In this document: piece by piece, positions 35,082 through 43,817 of the stretch
Layout: each line of letters starts with the position of its first letter
Position numbering within the stretch: the first letter of the stretch is position 1
Assembly (NCBI RefSeq): GCF_000372745.1
Contig: NZ_KB889705.1
Location: forward strand, 1 to 50,048
Origin: Embleya scabrispora DSM 41855
GTDB taxonomy: Bacteria; Actinomycetota; Actinomycetes; Streptomycetales; Streptomycetaceae
Direction of reading: 5' to 3'
DNA length: 50,048 bases
Position numbers and translations under genes: made by a program
The notes under the pieces: model-generated
Told to the model about the DNA's origin: nothing
The model's database searches: none
What the model saw: the letters and a program-made list of their open reading frames with translations, nothing else

Positions 35082-36815
35082 TCATTCCCCGTCGGGAAGT
35101 TCGCGCATGAACGCGTGGGTCGACTGGCCCCAATAGCAGCGGAGATTATCGAAGACGGCGGGGTCGCGATGCATGTTCTCGGCCTTGGCATAGGCAAGGA
35201 AGAGTAGGTCGAGGGCGGTTACAGTCTCACGGATCAAGGCGACAAGGTCGTCGACCTCGCTGCCGTTGATTCCTGCTTTGGCAACGGACTTGAGTCGGTC
35301 GTAGATGTCACGCACGAAGATGTGGCGGTGGTTCAGACGGACGATGGCCTTCTCGTTGAGATGATCGATCTCGAAGATTTCCTTTCCCGGCCAACCGCCG
35401 TCCATCAGCGTGAACGGGTTCTCCTGAATATGCTTGCGGACTTCCTCAGACTTTTCCTGGTTATCGGCCAGGCCGAGGTCCTCAAGGATCTCTTGAACGA
35501 TCCGTGCGTTGTCCTCCTTGGTGAATTGTTTGCCGGCCTGCCCCATCGGGGACGTCCTGTTGGCGCGTGACGCGGCCTGCGTTGCCGAGCTGTGCTCTTT
35601 GGCCTTGGCCAAGTCCGATGTCGCCACCTCGCCCCAGTGACGACGGATCTCCTGACGGGCAAGCCTGACGGGGCGTTTGAGCCATTCACGGAGCTCCGCC
35701 CGGAGCTTGTCGACCGGCACGGCACCTCTCTTGACGTTGCGTACCTGGAAGAAGTCGTCCAGCGCGGCGGGGAATGTCACCTCGATACCGATGTAACGGT
35801 CGACCTTGTCCACGCCAGCCGGAAGCAGCTTGGGCACGATGTCGTAGTTGATCTCGCGCCCGTTGCGGACCATGCTGATCTTCCCGGCACTGTCCGGGAT
35901 GTGGAACTCTCGGATATCGCGACCGTTGTTGTCACATTTGCCGCCTTCACCCTCTTTCCAGCGAAACTCGACGGGAGCAATGGTGACAGTGACCTCGATA
36001 CTCTCGCCATCGGCGATCTCGATCTTCGCCCGGTCGATCACCTTTCCCAGGAGGCCGGCCCTGGGGTATTTCTTGACGATGCGCGGGTTGTCCATGAGGA
36101 ACAACGGGTCGAAGAGAGTCACGTCGGTTCCGTCGAGCTCGATCCTCAATCCCGCGTCCAGGAACTTCCGATAGGCGCGGGCGATGAAGTTGCGCAGGTC
36201 GGCCAACTTCTCGGTGAGGCTCGTGCCGAAGGTGCCTCCGTCCCTGAGCTTATCGATCTTTCCGTACACCACGAGTGTGCCGGAGTCGAAGGCGGTGCCG
36301 TCTGTGTTCGTCATGGCTGCTGCGAATTCGTCGGGCCAGCCGTCGAGCTCACGTGCCCGGATGTGCGTCTGCTGCTCGTTCTTGATTTCCTCCAGGTCTA
36401 GATGGGCATGCCTGATGGCGTCGTCGCCTGATTGCTTGGTGTAGACGTCGATGCGCCTGCCGAGGCTGAGACCGGCAAGCTTGAGGCCGACTCCGAACCG
36501 TCCCAGACCGTCGCGGCGGCGCCCATATCGGTTGCTGAAGCCCATGGACAGCACCAAGGCGACGATGCTGGCTTCGATGCCCCGGCCGTTGTCGGCAAAC
36601 GCAATCGCGTTAATGGAGCGCCTGTCCGTTTCGTACCGCACGAGGACGCGGATGAGATTGGCGCCTGCCTCTACGGAATTGTCGATCGGCTCCCCGACTG
36701 CGGCAGTGAGGTCGAAGCCGGAGTCGCGCATGGACTCCAATGCGTTGGCGACCTGGATGATATCTGCCTGTGGCATGGATGGGGTGAAGAGCCGGGAAGT
36801 GGAGTCGGTGCTCAC
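35082..36815 (-). CDS. GHKL (Hsp90/MORC-type) ATPase of a sigma-like operon
   Basis: 577 residues from GTG 36815, overlapping the stop of the 42-residue gene (GTGA). The Bergerat fold is clear: motif N VGEPIDNSVEAGAN, motif G1 FADNGRGIEA, motif G2 DGLGRFGVGLKLAGLSLG. The S5-like transducer part includes FHIPDSAGKISMVRNGREIN and YIGIEVTFPAALDDFFQVRN. A Lys/Glu-rich helical stretch around 400-460 may dimerise or bind DNA. Such ATPases act as ATP-driven clamps, and MORC/MutL relatives occur in restriction-type systems. It is a different protein from the MORC ATPase at 38438. Its operon partners are a sigma-region-4-like protein and a 42-residue protein. Confidence 0.88.
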   Translation of the reverse strand: MSTDSTSRLFTPSMPQADIIQVANALESMRDSGFDLTAAVGEPIDNSVEAGANLIRVLVRYETDRRSINAIAFADNGRGIEASIVALVLSMGFSNRYGRRRDGLGRFGVGLKLAGLSLGRRIDVYTKQSGDDAIRHAHLDLEEIKNEQQTHIRARELDGWPDEFAAAMTNTDGTAFDSGTLVVYGKIDKLRDGGTFGTSLTEKLADLRNFIARAYRKFLDAGLRIELDGTDVTLFDPLFLMDNPRIVKKYPRAGLLGKVIDRAKIEIADGESIEVTVTIAPVEFRWKEGEGGKCDNNGRDIREFHIPDSAGKISMVRNGREINYDIVPKLLPAGVDKVDRYIGIEVTFPAALDDFFQVRNVKRGAVPVDKLRAELREWLKRPVRLARQEIRRHWGEVATSDLAKAKEHSSATQAASRANRTSPMGQAGKQFTKEDNARIVQEILEDLGLADNQEKSEEVRKHIQENPFTLMDGGWPGKEIFEIDHLNEKAIVRLNHRHIFVRDIYDRLKSVAKAGINGSEVDDLVALIRETVTALDLLFLAYAKAENMHRDPAVFDNLRCYWGQSTHAFMRELPDGE

Positions 36816-36940
36816 GTTGCGCTCCTTGTCGACGACGTTCCACTGACGAGGTAGGCCGTAGCTGTAGTGGATTTTGTGCCGTTCTTCGGGAAGGCGAGGG
36901 CATGCTGCCGTATCAGTTCGCGGCAGCCGCAGGTCTTCAT
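36812..36940 (-). CDS. 42-residue protein between sigma-like and GHKL genes
   Basis: ATG 36940 opens MKTCGCRELIRQHALAFPKN and ends TSSTRSAT. It overlaps the upstream gene by four bases (ATGA) and the downstream ATPase gene by four bases (GTGA); this double overlap is strong evidence that it is translated. It has two cysteines near the N-terminus (CGC) and a Ser/Thr-rich C-terminus. No family is recognised. It may be an accessory subunit or a shortened remnant of a larger protein. Confidence 0.6.
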   Translation of the reverse strand: MKTCGCRELIRQHALAFPKNGTKSTTATAYLVSGTSSTRSAT

Positions 36941-37407
36941 GAGGTCGTTGTCCGGGCGTAGGCCCTGCGGGCCCGCGCGCGGAGACGGGAGATGCGCTCG
37001 CGCATCCGACAGGGGCTGATGTTGAAGGCGGCCGCCAGTACCGCGATGTCCGGGTCGATCGTGAGCATTTGTACTAGAATGCGTTCCTCGTGCGTGAACG
37101 TGGGGGTGGTCTGCAACCACTCGCGGAGCTCCACGGTCGCGAAGTCGTCCTCCAGGCAGCTCGGTTCCTGATGCGCCCGGATCTCGCTCAGGGGCGTAAC
37201 CGGCACGAGGGCACGGCGCTCACGCAGGACGGTCCCGGAGTGTGCCAGGGCGCTGCGGACCTGGAAGGGCGCGGGCGAGGTGCCGTTGAGCCGAATGACC
37301 TCGTCCGAGGCGCGGTCGATGCGCTCGAGTTCGTACATCTCGCAGTGCCTCTTGGCACGGCATTGAAGCAGCGTGAGGGCACGCTGCGCCTGCTCGGTGA
37401 GCAACAC
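36937..37407 (-). CDS. Sigma-70 region-4-like HTH protein
   Basis: 156 residues from GTG 37407, with AGGAG close upstream. The last 50 residues (THEERILVQMLTIDPDIAVL, AAAFNISPCRMRERISRLRA) form a helix-turn-helix of the sigma-70 region 4 type. The N-terminal part (QRALTLLQCRAKRHCEMYEL, RIDRASDEVIRLNG) is helical, but no region 2 motif is obvious, so a genuine sigma factor is doubtful. It heads a three-gene overlapping operon with the 42-residue protein and the GHKL ATPase, and may control that operon or recruit the ATPase to DNA. Confidence 0.7.
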   Translation of the reverse strand: MLLTEQAQRALTLLQCRAKRHCEMYELERIDRASDEVIRLNGTSPAPFQVRSALAHSGTVLRERRALVPVTPLSEIRAHQEPSCLEDDFATVELREWLQTTPTFTHEERILVQMLTIDPDIAVLAAAFNISPCRMRERISRLRARARRAYARTTTS

Positions 37408-37510
37408 GTCTCCTGAGTCTGACTGCGTCCCCCGTACGGTGGGACGCGGTCGCGTTCTGTGGAGGATCTGAAGTTGGTGGGACGGGCACCGCGCGGGCCG
37501 GTCCTTGACG

Positions 37511-37753
37511 ATGTTCGAGATTCGGTCTGCTCGTGCCTCAACTACGAAGGGCGGGTGGGGAGATGAGGTCTTGCGCTTCCGGCGGGACGATTCTCACCAA
37601 GTCCACTGCCTGGTGCCCGTTCCGGGGAGGGAGTACCGACGGGAGCCTTGCAGCGACTTCGCCGTGGTGCGCCATTCGTTCGAGCACTCCTTGCATACCC
37701 GTCAGTGTCGGTCGGCGTGCGCGGCGACGAAGTACCGCTTCATGTCAGGGTGA
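37511..37753 (+). CDS. Small hypothetical protein, weak evidence
   Basis: 80 residues from ATG 37511 (TTG 37505 also possible). The middle is rich in His and Cys: DSHQVHCLVPVPG, REPCSDFAVV, RHSFEHSLHTRQCRSACAAT. This could form a zinc site. There is no clear ribosome-binding site, and neighbouring sequence is a relic region, so it may be an old gene fragment. Confidence 0.25.
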   Translation: MFEIRSARASTTKGGWGDEVLRFRRDDSHQVHCLVPVPGREYRREPCSDFAVVRHSFEHSLHTRQCRSACAATKYRFMSG

Positions 37754-37824
37754 ATTCCCGGAGATCGGCTCTACCCCCAGGTGGGGACACCTCACCGCCC
37801 AGCGCTTCACCGCAGGTGGGTTGG

Positions 37825-38165
37825 TCGCGGGATGCGATTCCGGCGGCTTTCCCGGAGCCGGGGCGCGACGCCAACGTGTCCCCACGCGGCGCGGTCTCCC
37901 GTGACCCCGCCGCACGCGCCCCCGGCCTCGGGATCCGCTGCCGCGTTCCCGATCCTGCCCGGTCTCGGCGGGGTCCGACCTGGTCGATCGCGATGCCGGC
38001 CAAGGGGTACGAGGGGGACGCCCCGCAGGTTGTCGTCGTGGGCGCGACCGTCGTGGTGGCCACGCCGACCGATCCGACCTCGGCCGGCTACGAGTTCGGC
38101 GTCCCGGCACGGGCCACGAGGCCGCAACGGGTCGAGCTGCGGGATCCGGCGACCGGCGCGCCCGG
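37825..38165 (+). pseudogene. Fragment duplicated from the lipoprotein gene at 48460
   Basis: The sequence matches 48515-48870 along its length at roughly 80 % by eye. In the readable frame it gives WSIAMPAKGYEGDAPQVVVV and EFGVPARATRPQRVELRDPA, corresponding to WSIAMPPKGYEDDAPQVVVG and EFGVPARAARPQRVELRDPA in the other copy. It lacks the signal sequence start and the C-terminal propeller. The two copies flank the MORC/Z1 island, in the same orientation. Confidence 0.75.
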
Positions 38166-38437
38166 AGCCCGTGACGAACCCGGCTCCGCGCACCGACTCC
38201 GGCATCGGATCCGATCTGCGCGCGGCACCACGGGAGCCCGACTCAAGACGCCCGATTCGGGCGGTCTTGCGTTGTCGGTGTGTTTGGACGGGCCGTCGCG
38301 CCGGGCCTGTCGAGGGCGCTCAGATTCTGCCTACCGACCGTCGGCAGGGCGCAAATCGTCGACGGTATGGCGTTTTTCGCGCGTAAGCAGTTGACTACCC
38401 CGGGGACAGGTATGACCGACGTTCGCACACCGCAGTA
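38166..38437 (+). promoter_or_regulatory. Upstream region of the MORC/Z1 operon
   Basis: No gene. TTGACT near 38385 followed at a short distance by TATGAC is the nearest match to a promoter, but the spacing of about 14 bases is too short for a confident call. An AT-richer patch (GCGTTTTTCGCG) precedes it. Confidence 0.3.
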
Positions 38438-39967
38438 GTGGCGCGCGTGGTGCCGTCGGGGAACTCGGGTGGGGATCGGGGGGACGTGCCGGGCACGGAT
38501 GGGCGTCAAGTGCTGCCACCGCACCCGTCCGCCCTGATGGAGTCGTTACGGGCGTTCGGCTACGACATGTCGACCGCCCTTGCCGATCTGGTCGACAACA
38601 GCATCGCGGCGGGCGCGCGGGAAGTGCGCATAGAGTTCTCCTCCGATCCCGGCGGCGCCTGGGTCGCGGTGGTGGACGACGGTTGCGGCATGACCGAGAG
38701 CCGGTTGCACGAGGCCGTGCGCTTCGGCGGACTCGGCCCGGATCGGCCCCGCGACAAGAGCGACCTGGGGCGTTTCGGTCTGGGGTTGAAGACGGCCTCG
38801 CTCTCCCAGTGCAGGCACCTGACGGTGATGAGCCGAACCCTCGGCGGTACGACCTCGGTGCGTTCCTGGGACATGGACCTCGTCCGGGACACCGGGGATT
38901 GGTGTGTCCTGACGGCTGCGGACGAGCAGGCGGTTCGCATCGCGGAAGAGGTCGGTTTCACCGGGATCGGAACGATGGTCCTCTGGCGCCACCTGGACCG
39001 CGCGGGCGACGGCCCGCTCCTGGCCAGGCGCCTCGCGCGGACCAGGGCCCGCCTGGAGATGTGGTTTCATCGCTTCCTGGAGTCGGGGCGCCTGCGCCTC
39101 TCGCACGGCCGGCGCGAGAGTGTGGCCTGGGATCCCTTCATGCGGGACCTCATGGCCACCCAGGACACCGGTCCCGAACTTCTCCGCGGTGCCGGTGAGG
39201 CCGTGCGGGTGACGCCGTACGTTCTCCCGCATCCCGCGAGGCTGACCGAGTCCGAACTGGCGACGGGCGCCGGACCGCGCGGGTGGAACGCGCAACAGGG
39301 CTTCTACGTCTACCGCGGCGACCGCATGGTGTCCGCGGGCGGATGGCTGGGACTGCGTGACCTCACGCAGACACCTACCACGCGCCTGGCACGCATCGCC
39401 GTCGACATCTCCCCGTCCGCGGATGCCCGTTGGCAGGTCGACGTGCGGAAATCGCGGGTCCACCCGCCGGCCGAGCTGGAGAACCGCCTCTTCGCCTTGG
39501 CCGAACACACGCGTGAGGCCTCACGCCGGGTCTTTCGTCGGCGTCAGCCCGGGTCCTCCGGCGCTCCGGGCGCGGCCGAGGTCGCCGTGGTGTGGCAGCA
39601 GGTGCGCCGTCCGGACGGCCGGGTGTGCTACACGGTCAACCGGCGACACCCGTTGACCGCGGCCGCCTTGCAGTCGTCGGACGCAGGCGCCCTAGAGGCG
39701 ATCCTGAGACTCGTGGAGGCGTCGCTGCCCATCGGGTACATCGCCCTGGAGGCACAGGCCGACATGACTCGCGTACCGCAGGCATCCCTCGAAGGCGCCA
39801 CCGAGGACCAGGCCCGAGCGGATTTGGAAGCCATGCTCGGGGCCCTGCCGGCCGAACCGGCGATGAGGCGAGCCGTCCTGCGGGTCCTCGCCACCTCCGA
39901 GCCGTTCAACCGATTCCCCCGGTTGTTGGAGCAGATCGCCGCCCACGACCCCGCAGACGGAGCGTGA
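38438..39967 (+). CDS. MORC-type GHKL ATPase of a restriction-like defence island
   Basis: 509 residues from GTG 38438; other GTGs at 38447 and 38450 are possible. Bergerat-fold motifs: N TALADLVDNSIAAGA, G1 AVVDDGCGMTE, G2 SDLGRFGLGLKTASLSQ. The S5-like part follows with QGFYVYRGDRMVSAGGWLGL and DARWQVDVRKSRVHPP. This architecture is the bacterial MORC/MutL-like family described from restriction-modification neighbourhoods together with Z1 helicase, DUF4420 and AIPR genes, which is exactly the gene order here. It should act as an ATP-operated DNA clamp that licenses or moves the nuclease. It overlaps the Z1 gene by four bases. Confidence 0.92.
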   Translation: MARVVPSGNSGGDRGDVPGTDGRQVLPPHPSALMESLRAFGYDMSTALADLVDNSIAAGAREVRIEFSSDPGGAWVAVVDDGCGMTESRLHEAVRFGGLGPDRPRDKSDLGRFGLGLKTASLSQCRHLTVMSRTLGGTTSVRSWDMDLVRDTGDWCVLTAADEQAVRIAEEVGFTGIGTMVLWRHLDRAGDGPLLARRLARTRARLEMWFHRFLESGRLRLSHGRRESVAWDPFMRDLMATQDTGPELLRGAGEAVRVTPYVLPHPARLTESELATGAGPRGWNAQQGFYVYRGDRMVSAGGWLGLRDLTQTPTTRLARIAVDISPSADARWQVDVRKSRVHPPAELENRLFALAEHTREASRRVFRRRQPGSSGAPGAAEVAVVWQQVRRPDGRVCYTVNRRHPLTAAALQSSDAGALEAILRLVEASLPIGYIALEAQADMTRVPQASLEGATEDQARADLEAMLGALPAEPAMRRAVLRVLATSEPFNRFPRLLEQIAAHDPADGA

Positions 39968-42834
39968 CTCACTTGACCGCACAATCCGTAGGCTTGGCGC
40001 TCCAATTCGCCGAAAGCATGTTGTTGGAGGTCGCCCCTCGCGATCGAACGCCGGAACGAATCCGGGAGATCGCCGGCAAGGCCCAGCTGCTGATGTCGAC
40101 GCTGAACACCGAGGTCTCGGCGGAACAGATCGCTCGCGAACTCGAATCCAGGTTCGACGTGTGGGTGCCCCGGGAGATCTCGCTGCTGGATCCGCAGGAC
40201 CACGACGCGTGGCTCAACCAGCGCAGATACGACGTGGAGTGGGCCTACTGGGAGCGCTACAAGAAGTGGCTCTCCCACGGATCGGGCTGGAAGCCCCCGG
40301 CCGTGGAGGCCTTGGACGAGGCGACCGACACCGTTCTGGGGCTCATGGAGGACCCGATGCGCCCGGGGGAATGGCGCAGCAAGGGGCTCGTATACGGCCA
40401 GGTGCAGTCCGGGAAGACCGCAAACTACACCGGGTTGATCTGCAAGGCGGTCGACGCGGGATACAGGGCCGTCATCGTGATGACCGGCGCGCACGAGAGT
40501 CTGCGGCACCAGACCCAGGCCCGCCTGGACGCGGAGTTCCTCGGGTTCAACACGAGCGTCACCCGCCAGCGCACCGCCGAGTCCAAGTACATCGGCGTGG
40601 GAACGCTGAGCATGAAGAGCCCGCCCCTGTGTCTGTCCATCACCTCGCGGGACAAGGACTTCCAGTCCGCGGTCTTCCGAAGCACACCGGTGGACCTGCG
40701 CCAGGTGCGCCTGTTGGCGGTGGTCAAGAAGAACGCGAGAATCCTCGACAACCTGGCCAAGTGGCTGGGTGACTTCGCCAAGGGGACACCGGACGGGCGG
40801 TTGTCCGACCTTCCCGTGCTGGTGATCGACGACGAGGCCGACTACGCCTCGGTCGACACGAAGCGGCCCCGCGCCAAGCGCGCGCAAAGCGACCCCGAGC
40901 ACGATCCGACGAGGATCAACCAGGCCATACGCAAGCTCTTGGGGTTGTTCGAGAAGCGCACCTACGTCGCCTACAGCGCGACGCCGTTCGCCAACATCTT
41001 CATATCTCCCGAAACGGACCATCCCACCCACGGCGAGGACCTGTTCCCCGAGAGCTTCATGGTCGCGCTGAAGCCACCCTCGAACTACACGGGTCCCGAG
41101 GTGGTGTTCGGCCTGGTGCCGGAGGACGCGGCGTTGGAGACCCATCCGCTTCCCGTGCACCGTCCGGTGACCGACCACGAGGGCTGGATGCCCGAGGGGC
41201 ACACCAAGGGGTGGGTACCGCCGAGGTCGCTACCCGCCTCGCTCGACGAGGCGCTGGACGCTTTCGTGCTCTCCACCGCGGTGCGCCGTGCCCGCGCGGA
41301 ACTGGGAACGGCGCGACCGAGCCACGCCACCATGCTCGTACACGTTACGCGCTTCACCGACGTGCAGGCCGCGGTCGTGCAGCAACTCCGCGAACGGCTG
41401 CGCGACATGGACGACACGTGGTCCGACCGCGGGGCGGCGGGGACGCGGTTACGGGGGCGTCTTCGGTCCTTATGGGAACGGGACTTCCTGTCCACGCGCG
41501 AGGAGTTGACCGCCGTACACGGGCATCTGGGCAGCGTCATCGGGTCCGCGGTCGCCTACGATCGGGTCGAGGCACATGTCCAGGACGTCCTGTCCGACGC
41601 CGCGGAGGGTGTCAAGGCGGTCAACGGTCAGGCGTCCGACGTCCTGGAGTACGAGTCGAGTGCGCCGGCCACCGTGGTCGCGGTGGGCGGGGACAAACTG
41701 TCGCGAGGCCTGACGCTGGAGGGCCTGAGCGTCTCGTACTACCTGCGCGCCTCCCGCACCTACGACACGCTGCTGCAGATGGGGCGTTGGTTCGGATACC
41801 GACCGGCGTATCTCGACGTCACGCGCCTCTACACCACCCCCGAGCTCGTGAAGTCGTACGTCCACGTCACCCGCGCAAACCGCGAACTCATGGACTTGAT
41901 CTCGGTGCTGGCCGAGACGGGTAGCAGGCCGCTCGACGTCGGGCTGCGTATTCGTGACGGTCACGAACACCTCCAGGTGACCGCGGCGGCCAAGATGCGC
42001 AACACGAAGAGCATCTGGCTCACCTTCGCGGAGCGGCGCGCGGAGACACTGCACATGCTTACGCGTCCCGAGGCACTACGCGCCAACAAGGCCCGCCTGG
42101 ACGCACTGATCGACGCGATCACACCCTGTGCGATCGTGCCGGCGGAGCTTCGGCCGCCCGACACGGGCCAGGGATTCATGCGTCGCAACGTCCCGGCTCA
42201 GGCGGTGATCGAATTCCTGGACGGCTTCGCGTGCCCGGGACGGGTCTCCCAGGCGAATCCGAGAAACCTCATCGACTACATCCACAGCCAGAACGCTCGT
42301 GGGGAACTGGTGCGGTGGACCGTGGCGGTCACCGGCGGCAGCTCGAAGCAGCGCCTGGAGGTCGCGGGGGAATCCGTGCGGCTGGTGAGACGCAAGCCCG
42401 TGGGGGGCGCGGTCGAGGTCGGCCGCGACTTCGAGGTCGGCGTCCTGGTGAGTCCCGTGCACGAGGCGATCGGCCTGACCCGGGATCAATACGACGACGC
42501 ACGCAAGATGACCCACGCATCGTCGGACACCGACACTACGCGCGGGCCCCTGCGGCGGAGCGATCCGAGGAACAGCCGTCCCAGTGGCCGAGAGTTGCGA
42601 CGACGGCGTGATTGCGCCGAGGGCTTGTTGTTGGTCTATCCCATCGAGACGGCCGGCTGCGTTACGGGCGCCCCGGATGGGCTCCCGCTCGTGGGTTACG
42701 CGTTGTCCTTCCCGCCGTCCCCGACGGCGAGGCCCTTGTCCTATCGGGTGACCGAGACCTATCTGCGTGAGCTGGTCACGATGTTGACGGTCGAGGACGA
42801 GGATCCGCAGGGGGACGACCGATGGTTGGACTGA
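39964..42834 (+). CDS. Z1-domain superfamily helicase/ATPase
   Basis: 956 residues from GTG 39964 (overlap GTGA with the MORC stop). The N-terminal helical region leads into Walker A at about residue 141 (LVYGQVQSGKTANYTGLI), then VLVIDDEADYAS at about 286, YSATPFANIFIS at about 337, the Z1 core VGGDKLSRGLTLEGLSVSYY at about 576 and LLQMGRWFGYRP at about 607. All ATPase motifs are intact. Z1 proteins are superfamily 2-like DNA translocases found in MORC restriction-type systems. The end overlaps the DUF4420 gene by 13 bases. Confidence 0.95.
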   Translation: MTHLTAQSVGLALQFAESMLLEVAPRDRTPERIREIAGKAQLLMSTLNTEVSAEQIARELESRFDVWVPREISLLDPQDHDAWLNQRRYDVEWAYWERYKKWLSHGSGWKPPAVEALDEATDTVLGLMEDPMRPGEWRSKGLVYGQVQSGKTANYTGLICKAVDAGYRAVIVMTGAHESLRHQTQARLDAEFLGFNTSVTRQRTAESKYIGVGTLSMKSPPLCLSITSRDKDFQSAVFRSTPVDLRQVRLLAVVKKNARILDNLAKWLGDFAKGTPDGRLSDLPVLVIDDEADYASVDTKRPRAKRAQSDPEHDPTRINQAIRKLLGLFEKRTYVAYSATPFANIFISPETDHPTHGEDLFPESFMVALKPPSNYTGPEVVFGLVPEDAALETHPLPVHRPVTDHEGWMPEGHTKGWVPPRSLPASLDEALDAFVLSTAVRRARAELGTARPSHATMLVHVTRFTDVQAAVVQQLRERLRDMDDTWSDRGAAGTRLRGRLRSLWERDFLSTREELTAVHGHLGSVIGSAVAYDRVEAHVQDVLSDAAEGVKAVNGQASDVLEYESSAPATVVAVGGDKLSRGLTLEGLSVSYYLRASRTYDTLLQMGRWFGYRPAYLDVTRLYTTPELVKSYVHVTRANRELMDLISVLAETGSRPLDVGLRIRDGHEHLQVTAAAKMRNTKSIWLTFAERRAETLHMLTRPEALRANKARLDALIDAITPCAIVPAELRPPDTGQGFMRRNVPAQAVIEFLDGFACPGRVSQANPRNLIDYIHSQNARGELVRWTVAVTGGSSKQRLEVAGESVRLVRRKPVGGAVEVGRDFEVGVLVSPVHEAIGLTRDQYDDARKMTHASSDTDTTRGPLRRSDPRNSRPSGRELRRRRDCAEGLLLVYPIETAGCVTGAPDGLPLVGYALSFPPSPTARPLSYRVTETYLRELVTMLTVEDEDPQGDDRWLD

Positions 42835-43817
42835 CTCCTGCGGCACTGCGGGCGATGTTCGAGGCGGCCCAGGCGGGAGAGCTTCGGGGCGTGGGGGGCA
42901 CGCGGCGCCGTCTCCTGCCCGAACACGCCCTGGACATCTTCGTGGAGGTGCGCTTCCCCGATGGGGAATGGGCGCTGCTGGTCTCGAGCACCGAGAACCT
43001 GGGCGACCGGGAACTGGTACTGGCCGCGGGGCTGACGTGTCGTTGCCGGGAGGGAAGGCTCGAGGTCGTCGCGCAGCCGACCACCGACCGACACATGTTC
43101 TGTGTGCTGCTCGCCGATCTCCTGAACCATCTGCGATGGGCCCAGCATCGAGCCGCCACCGCCCTGGTCGCCAGGCTCACGGCGTGGCAGGCGATGCTGG
43201 GGCGAGGGCCCCGGGACGGGCTCAGCCGTGCGGAGTCGATCGGGCTGCTCGGGGAGTTGCTCGTCCTGCGCGACGTCGTGCTCCCCTTCACAGGGGCGGG
43301 AGCGGCGAAGTCCTGGGTGGGGCCCACGGGTGCCGCCCAGGACTTCCGGGCCGAGGACTGGGCGCTGGAGGTCAAGTCCGTCTCGGCGAACACGCTGCGC
43401 TGCATGATCAACGGGGCCGGTCAACTGGACCGCTTCGGCCTGCGGGAACTGGTCCTCGTGTATCAGGTGCTGGCCCGCGATGACCTCGGTGTGACCCTGG
43501 GGGCCCTCGTCGAGGAGGTGAGGACCCATCCCGCGCTGGGCGCGGATCGACCGTTGGTGGACAACCTGCTTCTTCAAGCCGGATGGATGGACGCGCATCG
43601 GGAGCGGTACGAACGCGATCGGTACCGCCTCTCCCGCCGGTACTGCTATCGCGTACGTAACGACTTTCCTGTGCTCGCCCCGACCGATCTTCCGCACGGA
43701 GTATTGAACGTGTCCTATTCGATCGACCTGTCGACCTGCGCGCACGCGCTGGTCGACGAGCCCGCCCTGGGCGACATACTGGCGCCGCCTCCGAACCGGG
43801 AGCGTTCCCGTGCCTGA
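42822..43817 (+). CDS. PD-(D/E)XK motif nuclease, DUF4420
   Basis: 331 residues from ATG 42822. The active-site region is ESIGLLGELLVLRDVVLPF, then SWVGPTGAAQDFRAEDWALE with VKSVSA: the Glu, the Asp in QDF and the E-V-K of a PD-(D/E)XK nuclease are all present. The rest (VTLGALVEEVRTHPAL, YRVRNDFPVLAPTDLPHGV) is as in DUF4420 proteins. It is the expected DNA-cutting subunit of the MORC/Z1 system. Start and stop overlap both neighbours, indicating one transcript. Confidence 0.9.
   Translation: MVGLTPAALRAMFEAAQAGELRGVGGTRRRLLPEHALDIFVEVRFPDGEWALLVSSTENLGDRELVLAAGLTCRCREGRLEVVAQPTTDRHMFCVLLADLLNHLRWAQHRAATALVARLTAWQAMLGRGPRDGLSRAESIGLLGELLVLRDVVLPFTGAGAAKSWVGPTGAAQDFRAEDWALEVKSVSANTLRCMINGAGQLDRFGLRELVLVYQVLARDDLGVTLGALVEEVRTHPALGADRPLVDNLLLQAGWMDAHRERYERDRYRLSRRYCYRVRNDFPVLAPTDLPHGVLNVSYSIDLSTCAHALVDEPALGDILAPPPNRERSRA

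Noticed and set aside
37768-37790. CCCCCAGGTGGGGAC as an inverted CRISPR-repeat relic
   Set aside because: Only the C-run and G-run match, which is expected by chance at this base composition.
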